NCBI GenBank assembly: GCA_015059105.1 | Contig: SVBB01000015.1 | Location: 1-37,304, forward strand | From: Erysipelotrichaceae bacterium | GTDB lineage: Bacteria > Bacillota_I > Bacilli_A > RFN20 > CAG-826 | Direction: 5' to 3' | Length of the DNA: 37,304 nucleotides | Part shown: piece after piece, positions 19,515 through 27,341 of the stretch | Numbering within the stretch: the first letter of the stretch is position 1 | How the letters are laid out: each line of letters starts with the position of its first letter | Notes under the pieces: generated by a model | The model's database searches: none | What the model was told of the DNA's origin: nothing | The model's input: the letters and a program-made list of their open reading frames with translations, nothing else | Made by a program: the position numbers and the translations under genes

Positions 19515-22097
19515 ATGTTTTTAGATGATGAAGAGAAATTAGAACCAACTGAAGCTTCTAATGAAGAAGAACAAGTTGATGAACAAGCCGAACAAGATCT
19601 TCAAGCAGGTATCGCCTCCGGACTTGAAGATGTCCACATCGTTCAATTAGTTAAAGAAAGCTTCTTAGATTACGCAATGTCAGTTATCGTCGCAAGAGCG
19701 ATTCCTGATGCACGTGATGGTATGAAACCAGTTCACCGTAGAATTATTTATTCTATGAATGAATCTGGTAATACACCTGATAAACCATTTAAGAAATGTG
19801 CGCGTATTGTTGGTGACGTCATGGGTAAATATCACCCACACGGCGACCAAGCTATTTATGGAACATTAGTTCGTTTAGCGCAACCATTCGCGATGCGTTA
19901 TACCCTTGTTGAAGGTCACGGTAACTTCGGTAGTATGGATGGAGATGAGGCTGCCGCTTACCGTTATACTGAAGCAAGATTAGCTAAATTAGCCCTCGAG
20001 TTAGTCAGAGATATTAACTGCAATACAGTTGATTTCGTCGACAACTACGATGGTGTTGACCAAGAGCCAGTAGTTTTACCATGTAGATTCCCTAACTTAC
20101 TCGTTAATGGATCTAATGGTATCGCTGTTGGTATGGCCACAAATATTCCACCACACAACTTAACAGAAGTTATTAATGGTGTTATTGCTATCGCGCATAA
20201 CCCAGGTATCACTACTGAAGAATTGATGCAAGTGGTGAAAGGCCCAGACTTCCCAACTGGTGGCACTATTTTAGGTAGAAGCGGTATCAGAGAAGCTTAC
20301 GAAACTGGTACAGGTTCTATCGTTATTAGAAGTAAATGCCACATTGAAGAAAGAGGCGATAGAGGCGCGAAACAAATCGTCGTCGATGAAATTCCTTACC
20401 AAGTAAACAAAGCGACAATGATTGAAAATATCGCTAATTTGGTGAGAGATAAAATCATCGATGGTATCACTGATATCCGTGATGAAACAAACAAAGAAGG
20501 TGTCCGTGTTGTCATCGAAGTGAGAAGAGATGTCATTCCTGAAGTTATTCTCAATCAACTTTATAAGATGACAAGCTTACAAGTAAGCTTCGGTATCATC
20601 ATGCTCTGTTTAATTAATGGCGCTCCTGTTGTTGCACCTTTAAATAAGATGCTTCAAACATACCTTGATTTCCAAAGAGAAGTCATCGCCAGAAGAACAC
20701 AATTCTTATTAGAAAAAGATGAAGCGAGAATTCATATCGTCATCGGTTTAATCAAATGTCACGATAATATCGATGAAATCGTCGATATCATCAAAGACAG
20801 CGCCACTCCAGAAGAAGCGACTAACCGCTTAATGGAAAAATATGGATTCACTGAATTGCAAGTTCAAGCTATCTTAGCTATGACTTTAAGAAGATTGACT
20901 GGTATTGAAACAGATAAGTTAGAAGCTGAAAAACATCAACTCGAACTCAATATCGCGGAATACCACAGAATTCTTTCTTCCCAAGAAAATATCACTGAAG
21001 TGGTTGTCAAAGAACTCGAAGAAATCAGAGAGAAATTCGGCGATGAAAGAAGGACTGTTATTTCCGATATGGCCGCGACAATCGATGATGAAGATTTAAT
21101 TCCAGAAGAAGAAATCGTCATCACTGTTTCAAGAAGTGGTTATGTGAAGAGATTATCCTCCGATACATTCAAAGCTCAACATAGAGGTGGTCGTGGAGTA
21201 AGAGGTATGTCTACGAATGAAAACGACGTCGTCGACAGCATTGTTTACACAAAAACCCATACAGATCTCCTCTTATTTACTGATTTTGGTAAGGTTTACC
21301 GCATTAGAGGATATCAAATTCCAGAGTTCTCAAAATCTGCGAAAGGTATCCCGGTGGTCAATTTAATCAATATTGAAAAAGGTGAAAACTTAAGAGCGAT
21401 TATCGCTTGCGATGACTACCCAGAAGATCAATATTTAATGTTCTTCACTGCAGATGGTTTAATCAAGAAAACAAGCTTATCTCAATATGAAAACATTAGA
21501 CAAAATGGTAAGATTGCAATCAACTTAAAAGAGGGTGATGTCTTACTTGATGTCAAACGCATCCATGGTAACGAAATCGTTGGTATCGCAGCTTCTAACG
21601 GCAAAGTTTGTAGCTTTGAATCTGATGAAGCTAGACCAATGGGTAGAGATACCAGTGGTGTGAAAGGTATTGAACTTGAAGAAGGCGATAAAGCCATTGG
21701 TGTTACCACCCAAACTGAAGGTCACTTTATCTTGGCGATCACTGATAAGGGATATGGTAAATTATCCGATGCCGAAACATATCGTAAAACAAAACGTGGT
21801 GCTAAAGGTGTTGCCACTATTAAATCCACTGATAAAGTTGGTAAACTCGTCGCTATTAGAGCGGTTGAATTAGACCAAGATTTAATGGTTATTACTACAC
21901 ATGGTATCGTCATTAGAGTACCACTTGAACAAATTAGAGTTATCGGTAGAAATGCTCAAGGTGTGAAGATTATCAACCTTGAAGGTAGACAAAAAGTCGC
22001 TGCTATCGCTATCGTTCCACACGAAGATGTGATTGAAGAAGGCGAAGAAGGCGAGCAAGTTGAACAAGCCGAACAACCAAACGAAGAAAACGAATAG
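19515..22097 (+). CDS. gyrA: DNA gyrase subunit A
   Basis: DNA-cutting subunit of gyrase. The ATG at 19515 is chosen because the in-frame GTG at 19506 lies within the AGGAGG ribosome site itself. The 860 residues include the winged-helix core VARAIPDARDGMKPVHRRI, the active-site tyrosine at residue 151 in YRYTEARL, and the C-terminal beta-pinwheel with the gyrase-specific GyrA-box-like RGGRGVRGM, which separates it from ParC. Acidic Glu/Gln-rich extensions occur at both ends: about 30 residues at the N terminus and about 25 at the C terminus, with similar EQ-EQ spacing. It follows gyrB by 15 bases. Confidence 0.97.
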   Translation: MFLDDEEKLEPTEASNEEEQVDEQAEQDLQAGIASGLEDVHIVQLVKESFLDYAMSVIVARAIPDARDGMKPVHRRIIYSMNESGNTPDKPFKKCARIVGDVMGKYHPHGDQAIYGTLVRLAQPFAMRYTLVEGHGNFGSMDGDEAAAYRYTEARLAKLALELVRDINCNTVDFVDNYDGVDQEPVVLPCRFPNLLVNGSNGIAVGMATNIPPHNLTEVINGVIAIAHNPGITTEELMQVVKGPDFPTGGTILGRSGIREAYETGTGSIVIRSKCHIEERGDRGAKQIVVDEIPYQVNKATMIENIANLVRDKIIDGITDIRDETNKEGVRVVIEVRRDVIPEVILNQLYKMTSLQVSFGIIMLCLINGAPVVAPLNKMLQTYLDFQREVIARRTQFLLEKDEARIHIVIGLIKCHDNIDEIVDIIKDSATPEEATNRLMEKYGFTELQVQAILAMTLRRLTGIETDKLEAEKHQLELNIAEYHRILSSQENITEVVVKELEEIREKFGDERRTVISDMAATIDDEDLIPEEEIVITVSRSGYVKRLSSDTFKAQHRGGRGVRGMSTNENDVVDSIVYTKTHTDLLLFTDFGKVYRIRGYQIPEFSKSAKGIPVVNLINIEKGENLRAIIACDDYPEDQYLMFFTADGLIKKTSLSQYENIRQNGKIAINLKEGDVLLDVKRIHGNEIVGIAASNGKVCSFESDEARPMGRDTSGVKGIELEEGDKAIGVTTQTEGHFILAITDKGYGKLSDAETYRKTKRGAKGVATIKSTDKVGKLVAIRAVELDQDLMVITTHGIVIRVPLEQIRVIGRNAQGVKIINLEGRQKVAAIAIVPHEDVIEEGEEGEQVEQAEQPNEENE

Positions 22098-22106
22098 TAT
22101 TTATTT

Positions 22107-23144
22107 ATGAAAGCCCTGGTTTATTTTCAACCAAAAAAAGCAAACAACATTTTCGAAGGTGCAAGACTACGTAAGTCTATTAAAGGCGCCCTCGAAATGG
22201 TTGACGTCGAGCATACCTCGAATGTTTTAGACACGTATAATATCATTCATTTGATTTCTCCAAACGATGAAAAACTCGTCGATGAAGCCAAAGAATACCA
22301 CTGTCCTGTTGTCGTTTCTGCTTTATATACCGAAGATGACCCAGAAGCCTCTTATATTGATGAAACAATCAATAACAAAGGTAAAACATCAACTTTAAAA
22401 CCAAAAGCCCTTAAATTCCTCAATAAAGTCGATTTAGTGCTCGTTCCAAGTGAAGCGAATGTTGATTTCTTAAAAAACTCTGGCGTTACTACCCCCATAA
22501 AAGTAGTAAAACCTGGTGTTAACATGTCGAGATTTGATTTCTCTAGAGAGGATGAAAAAGAAATCTTCTTCCGTTATTTTAGAGAAGATAAGAATAAAAA
22601 ATTGGTCTTCGCGATTGGTGAATATGATCCAAATATGACCGGTATCAATTCATTCTTAAATGCAGCAAAGAAATGTCCAAATCATCTCTTCTATTATTTC
22701 GGTCAAATCAAAAAATCGACCGCACTTAACTTTAGATTTAAGAAATTCGTCAATACTACGCCTAAAAATGTTCACTTCATCAGCGATGTTCCAGATGATG
22801 TCTATAGAAGCGCGATGTTAAACGCATCAGTGTTTATGGTCCCTGGATATCGTAATGCCGGTGTAATGAGCATTTATGAAGCGATGGCGGCCAAATGTCA
22901 AATCATCGCCCGTAAGTCAGCAGTCTTTAAAGGGATTATTGATGAAGGCGTGACCGCGCAAGTTGGTGAATTCTCTGAAACGCTATCTTCGTTGGTGAAG
23001 GATTGTTTAGAGAACAGAATTAAACCTACAACTGTTAAAGCATATGAAGTCGTTTCCCAAATGACTTTAACTAAATTTGGAAACGAACTAAAAGATATTT
23101 ATATGGATTTAATTAGCAACATGAAAGGAGATTATCATGATTGA
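22107..23144 (+). CDS. Glycosyltransferase, GT-B fold (GT4-like)
   Basis: A 345-residue enzyme that probably transfers a sugar from a nucleotide-sugar to a lipid or glycan at the inner face of the membrane; donor and acceptor are unknown. The N-terminal half has DLVLVPSEANVDFLKNSGV and IKVVKPGVNMSRF, typical of group-1 transferases. The C-terminal half has LVFAIGEYDPNMTGINSFLNA, VHFISDVPDD and the nucleotide-binding GVMSIYEAMAAKC (first Glu of the usual Ex7E). No signal or membrane segment is seen. It lies nine bases after gyrA and overlaps serS by eight bases. No ribosome site is visible, but TAGTAT at 22095-22100 could drive a leaderless mRNA. Its presence between gyrA and serS is not part of the usual origin cluster. 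Confidence 0.8.
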   Translation: MKALVYFQPKKANNIFEGARLRKSIKGALEMVDVEHTSNVLDTYNIIHLISPNDEKLVDEAKEYHCPVVVSALYTEDDPEASYIDETINNKGKTSTLKPKALKFLNKVDLVLVPSEANVDFLKNSGVTTPIKVVKPGVNMSRFDFSREDEKEIFFRYFREDKNKKLVFAIGEYDPNMTGINSFLNAAKKCPNHLFYYFGQIKKSTALNFRFKKFVNTTPKNVHFISDVPDDVYRSAMLNASVFMVPGYRNAGVMSIYEAMAAKCQIIARKSAVFKGIIDEGVTAQVGEFSETLSSLVKDCLENRIKPTTVKAYEVVSQMTLTKFGNELKDIYMDLISNMKGDYHD

Positions 23145-24417
23145 TATTAATTTAATTAGAGAAAACCCAGAATATGTAAAAGAAGCCTTACATAAGAAAT
23201 TATGGGATACAGATTTCACTGAATTATTAAAGTGGGACTCTGAAAGAAAAGACCTGCTTAAATTAGTGGAAAATAATAAAGCTGAAATGAATAAGTTATC
23301 AGCCTCTGTCCCACAAGCGAAAAAGGCCGGTGAAGATGTCACAAAAATCTTTGCAAAAGTTAAAGAAATTGCCGCAAACAACAAACAAAACGAAGAAAAG
23401 TTGGCAGAAATTGAAGGTAAGATTAAAGAATTTTTGGAAGCTTTACCAAATATTCCTGATGACGACTTACTCGGCGGCGGAAAAGAGAATAATAAAGAGA
23501 TTAGATCCTTTGGTAAAAAACCAGAATTCTCTTTCAAAGCGAAGGATCACGTTGAACTCGCTGAATCTCTTGGCTTAGTTGATTATGACCGTGGTGCAAA
23601 GATCGCTGGTCGCGGCGCTTGGATTTATACAAACTTAGGCGCACAGCTTGAATGGGCATTAATAAACTTCTTCATTTCTGAACATTTAAAAGATGGATAT
23701 ACGTTTATCCTACCACCTCACTTATTAAACGAGAAATCTGGATATGTCGCTGGACAATTCCCTAAATTCAGAGAAGATGTCTTCTGGCTTGAAGGCTTAG
23801 AACCACAAAGATTCCTCCTTCCAACTGCTGAAACTGCTTTAGTCAACTACCATAGAGACGAAATCTTAAACGAAGATGAACTTCCAAAGAAATATTTTGC
23901 TTATACTCCATGTTATAGAAGAGAAGCGGGCAGCTATCGTACTGAAGAAAGAGGTATGATTAGAGGCTACCAATTCAATAAAGTCGAATTAGTGCAATAT
24001 ACAACTCAAGAAGGCAGTGATGCTGCATTTGAAGAAATGGTTGGAAAAGCGGAAAACTTAGTGAAGAAATTAGGTTTACACTTCCGCGTTTCTAAATTAG
24101 CCGCTGGCGATATCTCCCATTCAATGGCGAGAACTTACGATATCGAAGTTTATATCCCTTCAATTGGTATTTATAAAGAAGTTAGCTCTGCTAGTAACGC
24201 AAGAGACTATCAAGCAAGACGTGGTATGATTAGATATCGCGATAAAGAAACTGGTAAAACTAAATACTGCCACACATTAAATGCTTCTGGTCTTGCTACA
24301 AGCCGTATTTTCCCAGCGTTACTTGAACAATATCAACAAGAAGATGGTAGTGTTTTAATCCCTGAAGTTCTTCAACCATTCATGGGTGGACTAAAAGTCA
24401 TTAAACCTATCAAATAA
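23137..24417 (+). CDS. serS: Serine--tRNA ligase
   Basis: Charges tRNA-Ser (and tRNA-Sec where present) with serine. The 426 residues fit the family. The N-terminal long coiled-coil arm spans about residues 30-100 (KLVENNKAEMNKLSA and KIKEFLEALPNIPDD). The class II catalytic core shows TAETALVNYHRDEI, motif 2 PCYRREAGSYRTEERGMIRGYQFNKVE and motif 3 GLATSRIFPALLEQYQ. A ribosome site AAAGGAG lies within the end of the glycosyltransferase gene. The small SRP RNA starts about 20 bases after its stop codon, with its own promoter. Confidence 0.97.
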   Translation: MIDINLIRENPEYVKEALHKKLWDTDFTELLKWDSERKDLLKLVENNKAEMNKLSASVPQAKKAGEDVTKIFAKVKEIAANNKQNEEKLAEIEGKIKEFLEALPNIPDDDLLGGGKENNKEIRSFGKKPEFSFKAKDHVELAESLGLVDYDRGAKIAGRGAWIYTNLGAQLEWALINFFISEHLKDGYTFILPPHLLNEKSGYVAGQFPKFREDVFWLEGLEPQRFLLPTAETALVNYHRDEILNEDELPKKYFAYTPCYRREAGSYRTEERGMIRGYQFNKVELVQYTTQEGSDAAFEEMVGKAENLVKKLGLHFRVSKLAAGDISHSMARTYDIEVYIPSIGIYKEVSSASNARDYQARRGMIRYRDKETGKTKYCHTLNASGLATSRIFPALLEQYQQEDGSVLIPEVLQPFMGGLKVIKPIK

Positions 24418-24420
24418 TAG

Positions 24421-24429
24421 TGATATAAT
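24421..24429 (+). promoter_or_regulatory. Extended -10 promoter of the SRP RNA gene
   Basis: TGATATAAT, an extended -10 with perfect TATAAT at 24424-24429, places the start near 24436, the first bases of the SRP RNA. It begins three bases after the serS stop codon. Confidence 0.75.
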
Positions 24430-24434
24430 AATTA

Positions 24435-24515
24435 AGCCGTTACGATGTATTCGTGCGAACCAGGTCAGGACAGGAATGTAGCAGCCTTAAACATTGAATC
24501 CATGTGTGACGGTTT
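24435..24515 (+). ncRNA. ffs: Signal recognition particle RNA, small bacterial form (4.5S-like)
   Basis: The Ffh-binding domain is clear: CCAGGTCAGGACAGGAAT followed by GTAGCAGCC, matching the conserved GGTCAGG / GGAA / AGCAGCC pattern around the symmetric and asymmetric loops. The ends pair as CCGT (near 24436) with ACGG (near 24511), closing a hairpin of about 80 bases. The following T-rich stretch TTTTATTTT may act as its terminator. The small form lacks the Alu domain found in Bacillus subtilis scRNA. Location between serS and tadA agrees with the frequent ffs-tadA linkage in Firmicutes. End positions are approximate by a few bases. Confidence 0.9.
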
Positions 24516-24521
24516 TATTTT

Positions 24522-24992
24522 ATGAAAAAGAAAGATCCGTTATATTACATGTCCCTTGCTTTAAAAGAAGCAGAGAAAGCAGCCCAAGAAGATGAAGTTC
24601 CTGTAGGAGCGGTTATCGTTTGTGGTGATAAAGTCATATCTCGCGGTCATAATAAACGCGATACCCTCAATATGACATATGCACATGCTGAAATGATGGC
24701 GATTAATAAAGCCAACAAGAAACTAAAGTCTTGGAGAATGCCTGATTGTGATATTTATATCACTTTAGAGCCGTGTATCATGTGCATGGGAGCAATTATT
24801 CAATCCCGCTTCAAAAACGTCTATTACGGGGCAAAAGATTTAAAAGGTGGAGCGGTTATTTCTTCGATTAATGTATTAGAAGCAAAAAACATCAACCACC
24901 ACCCCAATGTTGTAGGTGGAATAATGGAAGAAGAATGCTCCAAAATAATAAGCGAATATTTCAAAAATAAGAGAAAGTTAAAAACTTGTTAA
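24522..24992 (+). CDS. tadA: tRNA-specific adenosine deaminase
   Basis: Converts A34 of tRNA-Arg(ACG) to inosine. The 156-residue cytidine-deaminase fold has zinc ligands His55 in HAEMMA, with catalytic Glu57, and Cys85 and Cys88 in EPCIMCMGAI, followed by RFKNVYYGAKDLKGGAV, which distinguishes tRNA adenosine deaminases from cytosine deaminases. The ATG lies only about six bases after the end of the SRP RNA and has no ribosome site, so translation probably relies on read-through transcripts and a non-SD start. A terminator overlaps its stop codon. Confidence 0.95.
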   Translation: MKKKDPLYYMSLALKEAEKAAQEDEVPVGAVIVCGDKVISRGHNKRDTLNMTYAHAEMMAINKANKKLKSWRMPDCDIYITLEPCIMCMGAIIQSRFKNVYYGAKDLKGGAVISSINVLEAKNINHHPNVVGGIMEEECSKIISEYFKNKRKLKTC

Positions 24993-25006
24993 TGCAAGTT
25001 TTTTTC
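24981..25006 (+). terminator. Terminator overlapping the tadA stop
   Basis: AAAACTTG (24981-24988) pairs with CAAGTTTT (24995-25002), loop TTAATG, followed by T and C. The loop contains the tadA TAA. Confidence 0.8.
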
Positions 25007-25026
25007 TTATTCGTTATTATATAAAT

Positions 25027-26775
25027 GTGAAAAAACTAGACAGTGTCAAAAAACCCTTCCCTTTTATTTATAAACTGCTTCTTTTAATTACTTTGATAAC
25101 AGTTATATTCTTTTTGATCGTCTTTGCTTTACTCCTGACTTCTTATTTTATTAATAATAAAAGCGACATTAATAGCGAATTGATCTTCCCTTTGTTACGT
25201 TGCTTACTAGTTATATTACCAATTGATGGATTATTAATCTTTGTTCTCACCTCTTTGCTTTGTGCTAGAAAGCTAAACAATAAGAAGACCATCATTAAAA
25301 GAATATCTTCGATGTATGACTTATCGAGAAGTAATTATTTATGCATCGATGAAAAAGAGATTCTTTCTTCTACAACCTCTTCGATTAAAGAAATAGTTCC
25401 ACTGGGTAAAGAAAACGAAAACGAGATTATCGACATCATCGGTTCGATTGCTTCCACAGTGCGTGACGATAATCCAGTGATATCTGCGATACAACATCTC
25501 AGTTATATACCGCTATTCAACAATCAAAAAACAGAGGTTGACAACGGCAGTTATTACGCGATTTACAAAGAGGACAAATTTGCCTTAGGACATATCAATA
25601 GTTTTAAATATCGTTCTGAAGAATTTATTAAAACAAAGGCTGAACCATATTTACTAAAAGGCTATGAAATCTTATTAGTTGGTAAATTTATTTTTGATAA
25701 ACAAAATAATAAATATGCGGAATTTGCCGATATTTTTGGCATAATTGTTGCGAAAAACGAAATTAATCACGAAATTAAAGATGCAATTTTGTTTCTTCAA
25801 GACAAAGACGTTGAGATTAAACTACTAACTTCATCCAGTCCTTTTGGAATGAGCGAAATTGCAAAAAACATTGGAATAAAAAATGCAGAAAAATATATTA
25901 ATAATCGCAACAATTCTACGATAGATAATTCCTCTATAAACGATTACTGCGTTATCGGCGGATTAAGTTTAAAAGGAAAAGAAAAAGTTGTTTCAATTCT
26001 TCAAAGAGATGGTGGGGTTGTGACCACTCTATCTAATGAAAATTCTATCGCTAATTCGAATTGTTCGATTTCACTTAAAGAAGAGTCTAACGCAGATATT
26101 GTTGTTAATTCAAAAGAACTATCTTTAATCGATTTAATTAAAGAATCTTCTATTTATAACAACAAACTTAGACGCGTTGGCTTAATGATGTTTTATCGTT
26201 TAGTGTTTTCAACATTATTTATTGTCGCCTCTGCAATTATGTCTGTAATGGGTTATAGCTTTGATTATCGTTCGGTTGGTATAGGTATTGTAGTTATCAT
26301 CTTATTATCAGTCGCATTGTTATTTATTAAAGATGATGGTGGGCCAATTGGAAAAGCACAGTATAAGGCAATCGTTATTTCAATCTTATCTTTATTCTCT
26401 ATCTCCATAATATTTGCGATGTATTTCTTACAGCTCAATCAGCTCATCTATACAGGTATCAACAGCATGCAGACATGTTATTCAATGTGTGGAGTTATCT
26501 TTGTCTTGTTAATACCTTTTGTTTTACTATCCTCATCACTGCCTTTAGATAAAAAACGTGTTTTACCGTTTGCTATTATGGTCGGTTTATTAGTGGCAGG
26601 GGTTGCTATTTTATGGTGGGTATCAGTTTATCTTAATCAAGGAATACTAGGTTTATGTTTCAATCTATTTAACGGTCAAAATATCTTATCGATTGGCTCG
26701 ATAGTAGTAATGTTTGTTTCGATATATTTTATAGTTAATTATCTTATAGATAACTACAATAAGGAGGACAACTAA
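25027..26775 (+). CDS. Truncated, catalytically degenerate P-type ATPase-like membrane protein
   Basis: The 582 residues follow a cation P-type ATPase from M4 to the C terminus, but without working motifs. Two N-terminal helices (about 13-42 and 51-78) correspond to M3-M4, with LPIDGLLIF where IPEGL is usual. SSMYDLSRSNYLCIDEKEIL matches the phosphorylation site, but D108-E-K-E-I replaces DKTGT. RDDNPVISAI and an N-domain-like stretch follow. LLTSSSPFGMSEIAKNIGIKNAEKYI aligns with the usual SGDN segment, with SSS for SGD. VVTTLSNENS stands where TGDGVND is expected. Six helices (M5-M10) complete it. M1, M2 and the TGES actuator domain are absent. The GTG start has no ribosome site; TATTAT at 25015-25020 may give a leaderless mRNA. 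It heads an operon with a TetR gene and an M50-like gene. The alignment is from memory and was not computed. Confidence 0.7.
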   Translation: MKKLDSVKKPFPFIYKLLLLITLITVIFFLIVFALLLTSYFINNKSDINSELIFPLLRCLLVILPIDGLLIFVLTSLLCARKLNNKKTIIKRISSMYDLSRSNYLCIDEKEILSSTTSSIKEIVPLGKENENEIIDIIGSIASTVRDDNPVISAIQHLSYIPLFNNQKTEVDNGSYYAIYKEDKFALGHINSFKYRSEEFIKTKAEPYLLKGYEILLVGKFIFDKQNNKYAEFADIFGIIVAKNEINHEIKDAILFLQDKDVEIKLLTSSSPFGMSEIAKNIGIKNAEKYINNRNNSTIDNSSINDYCVIGGLSLKGKEKVVSILQRDGGVVTTLSNENSIANSNCSISLKEESNADIVVNSKELSLIDLIKESSIYNNKLRRVGLMMFYRLVFSTLFIVASAIMSVMGYSFDYRSVGIGIVVIILLSVALLFIKDDGGPIGKAQYKAIVISILSLFSISIIFAMYFLQLNQLIYTGINSMQTCYSMCGVIFVLLIPFVLLSSSLPLDKKRVLPFAIMVGLLVAGVAILWWVSVYLNQGILGLCFNLFNGQNILSIGSIVVMFVSIYFIVNYLIDNYNKEDN

Positions 26776-26777
26776 TT

Positions 26778-27338
26778 ATGAAAACTGAACGTAAATTAGC
26801 CCTTGCTTTAAAGTCGATGATGGCCAAATATCCACTAGATGAAATAAGTGTTGTCAAATTAACGGATAAATGCCACATTAACCGCCAGTCATTCTATTAT
26901 CATTTCCACGACATTTATGATTTGTTAACTCTATTATTTTTAGACGAGCGAATCGAAGGCATTGATAAAGTTAAAAATGAGCACGAAATGCTTGAAGCAA
27001 TCTACCGTTACTATGACCAAAACACCGCCTTTATTGACGCGACTATTAAAAGCGCGGCGAAAGATTTATTTGGTGAATTCGTCTTCAATAACTGCTATCA
27101 ATGTTTCACAAGATTTATCGAATCAGTTGAACTTTCTAAAAAACTGGATAAAAATCATAAGAAGAATATAGTTAGATATTATTCTTCCGCGTTTTGCTCC
27201 TTGATTATGACTTATTTAGAATCCATGAAGAATAAAACGTTAAAAGGACTACTATCATCATTCGATTTCCTTTCTGAGGGGGAAGTCGCTAGATCGGTAC
27301 AAGTATTAATTCAAAAGAATTTAAAAGGAGATAATTAA
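26778..27338 (+). CDS. TetR/AcrR-family transcriptional regulator
   Basis: A 186-residue regulator. The N-terminal helix-turn-helix of about 50 residues is typical: KLALALKSMMAKYPLDEISV, then KLTDKCHINRQSFYYHFHDIYDLL, where YYHF-x-(D/N)-x-x-(D/E)-L is the TetR hallmark. The C-terminal helical part (about residues 60-180) would bind a ligand that is unknown. The gene begins two bases after the preceding stop codon, with AGGAGG 10 bases before the ATG, and ends three bases before the next gene, so it is co-transcribed with both neighbours. It may control its own operon, but no clear palindromic operator was found upstream of 25027. Confidence 0.85.
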   Translation: MKTERKLALALKSMMAKYPLDEISVVKLTDKCHINRQSFYYHFHDIYDLLTLLFLDERIEGIDKVKNEHEMLEAIYRYYDQNTAFIDATIKSAAKDLFGEFVFNNCYQCFTRFIESVELSKKLDKNHKKNIVRYYSSAFCSLIMTYLESMKNKTLKGLLSSFDFLSEGEVARSVQVLIQKNLKGDN

Positions 27339-27341
27339 TAT

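Noticed and set aside
23109..23537. 142-codon minus-strand frame across the serS start
   Set aside because: Antisense to the conserved serS N terminus; no promoter or ribosome site.
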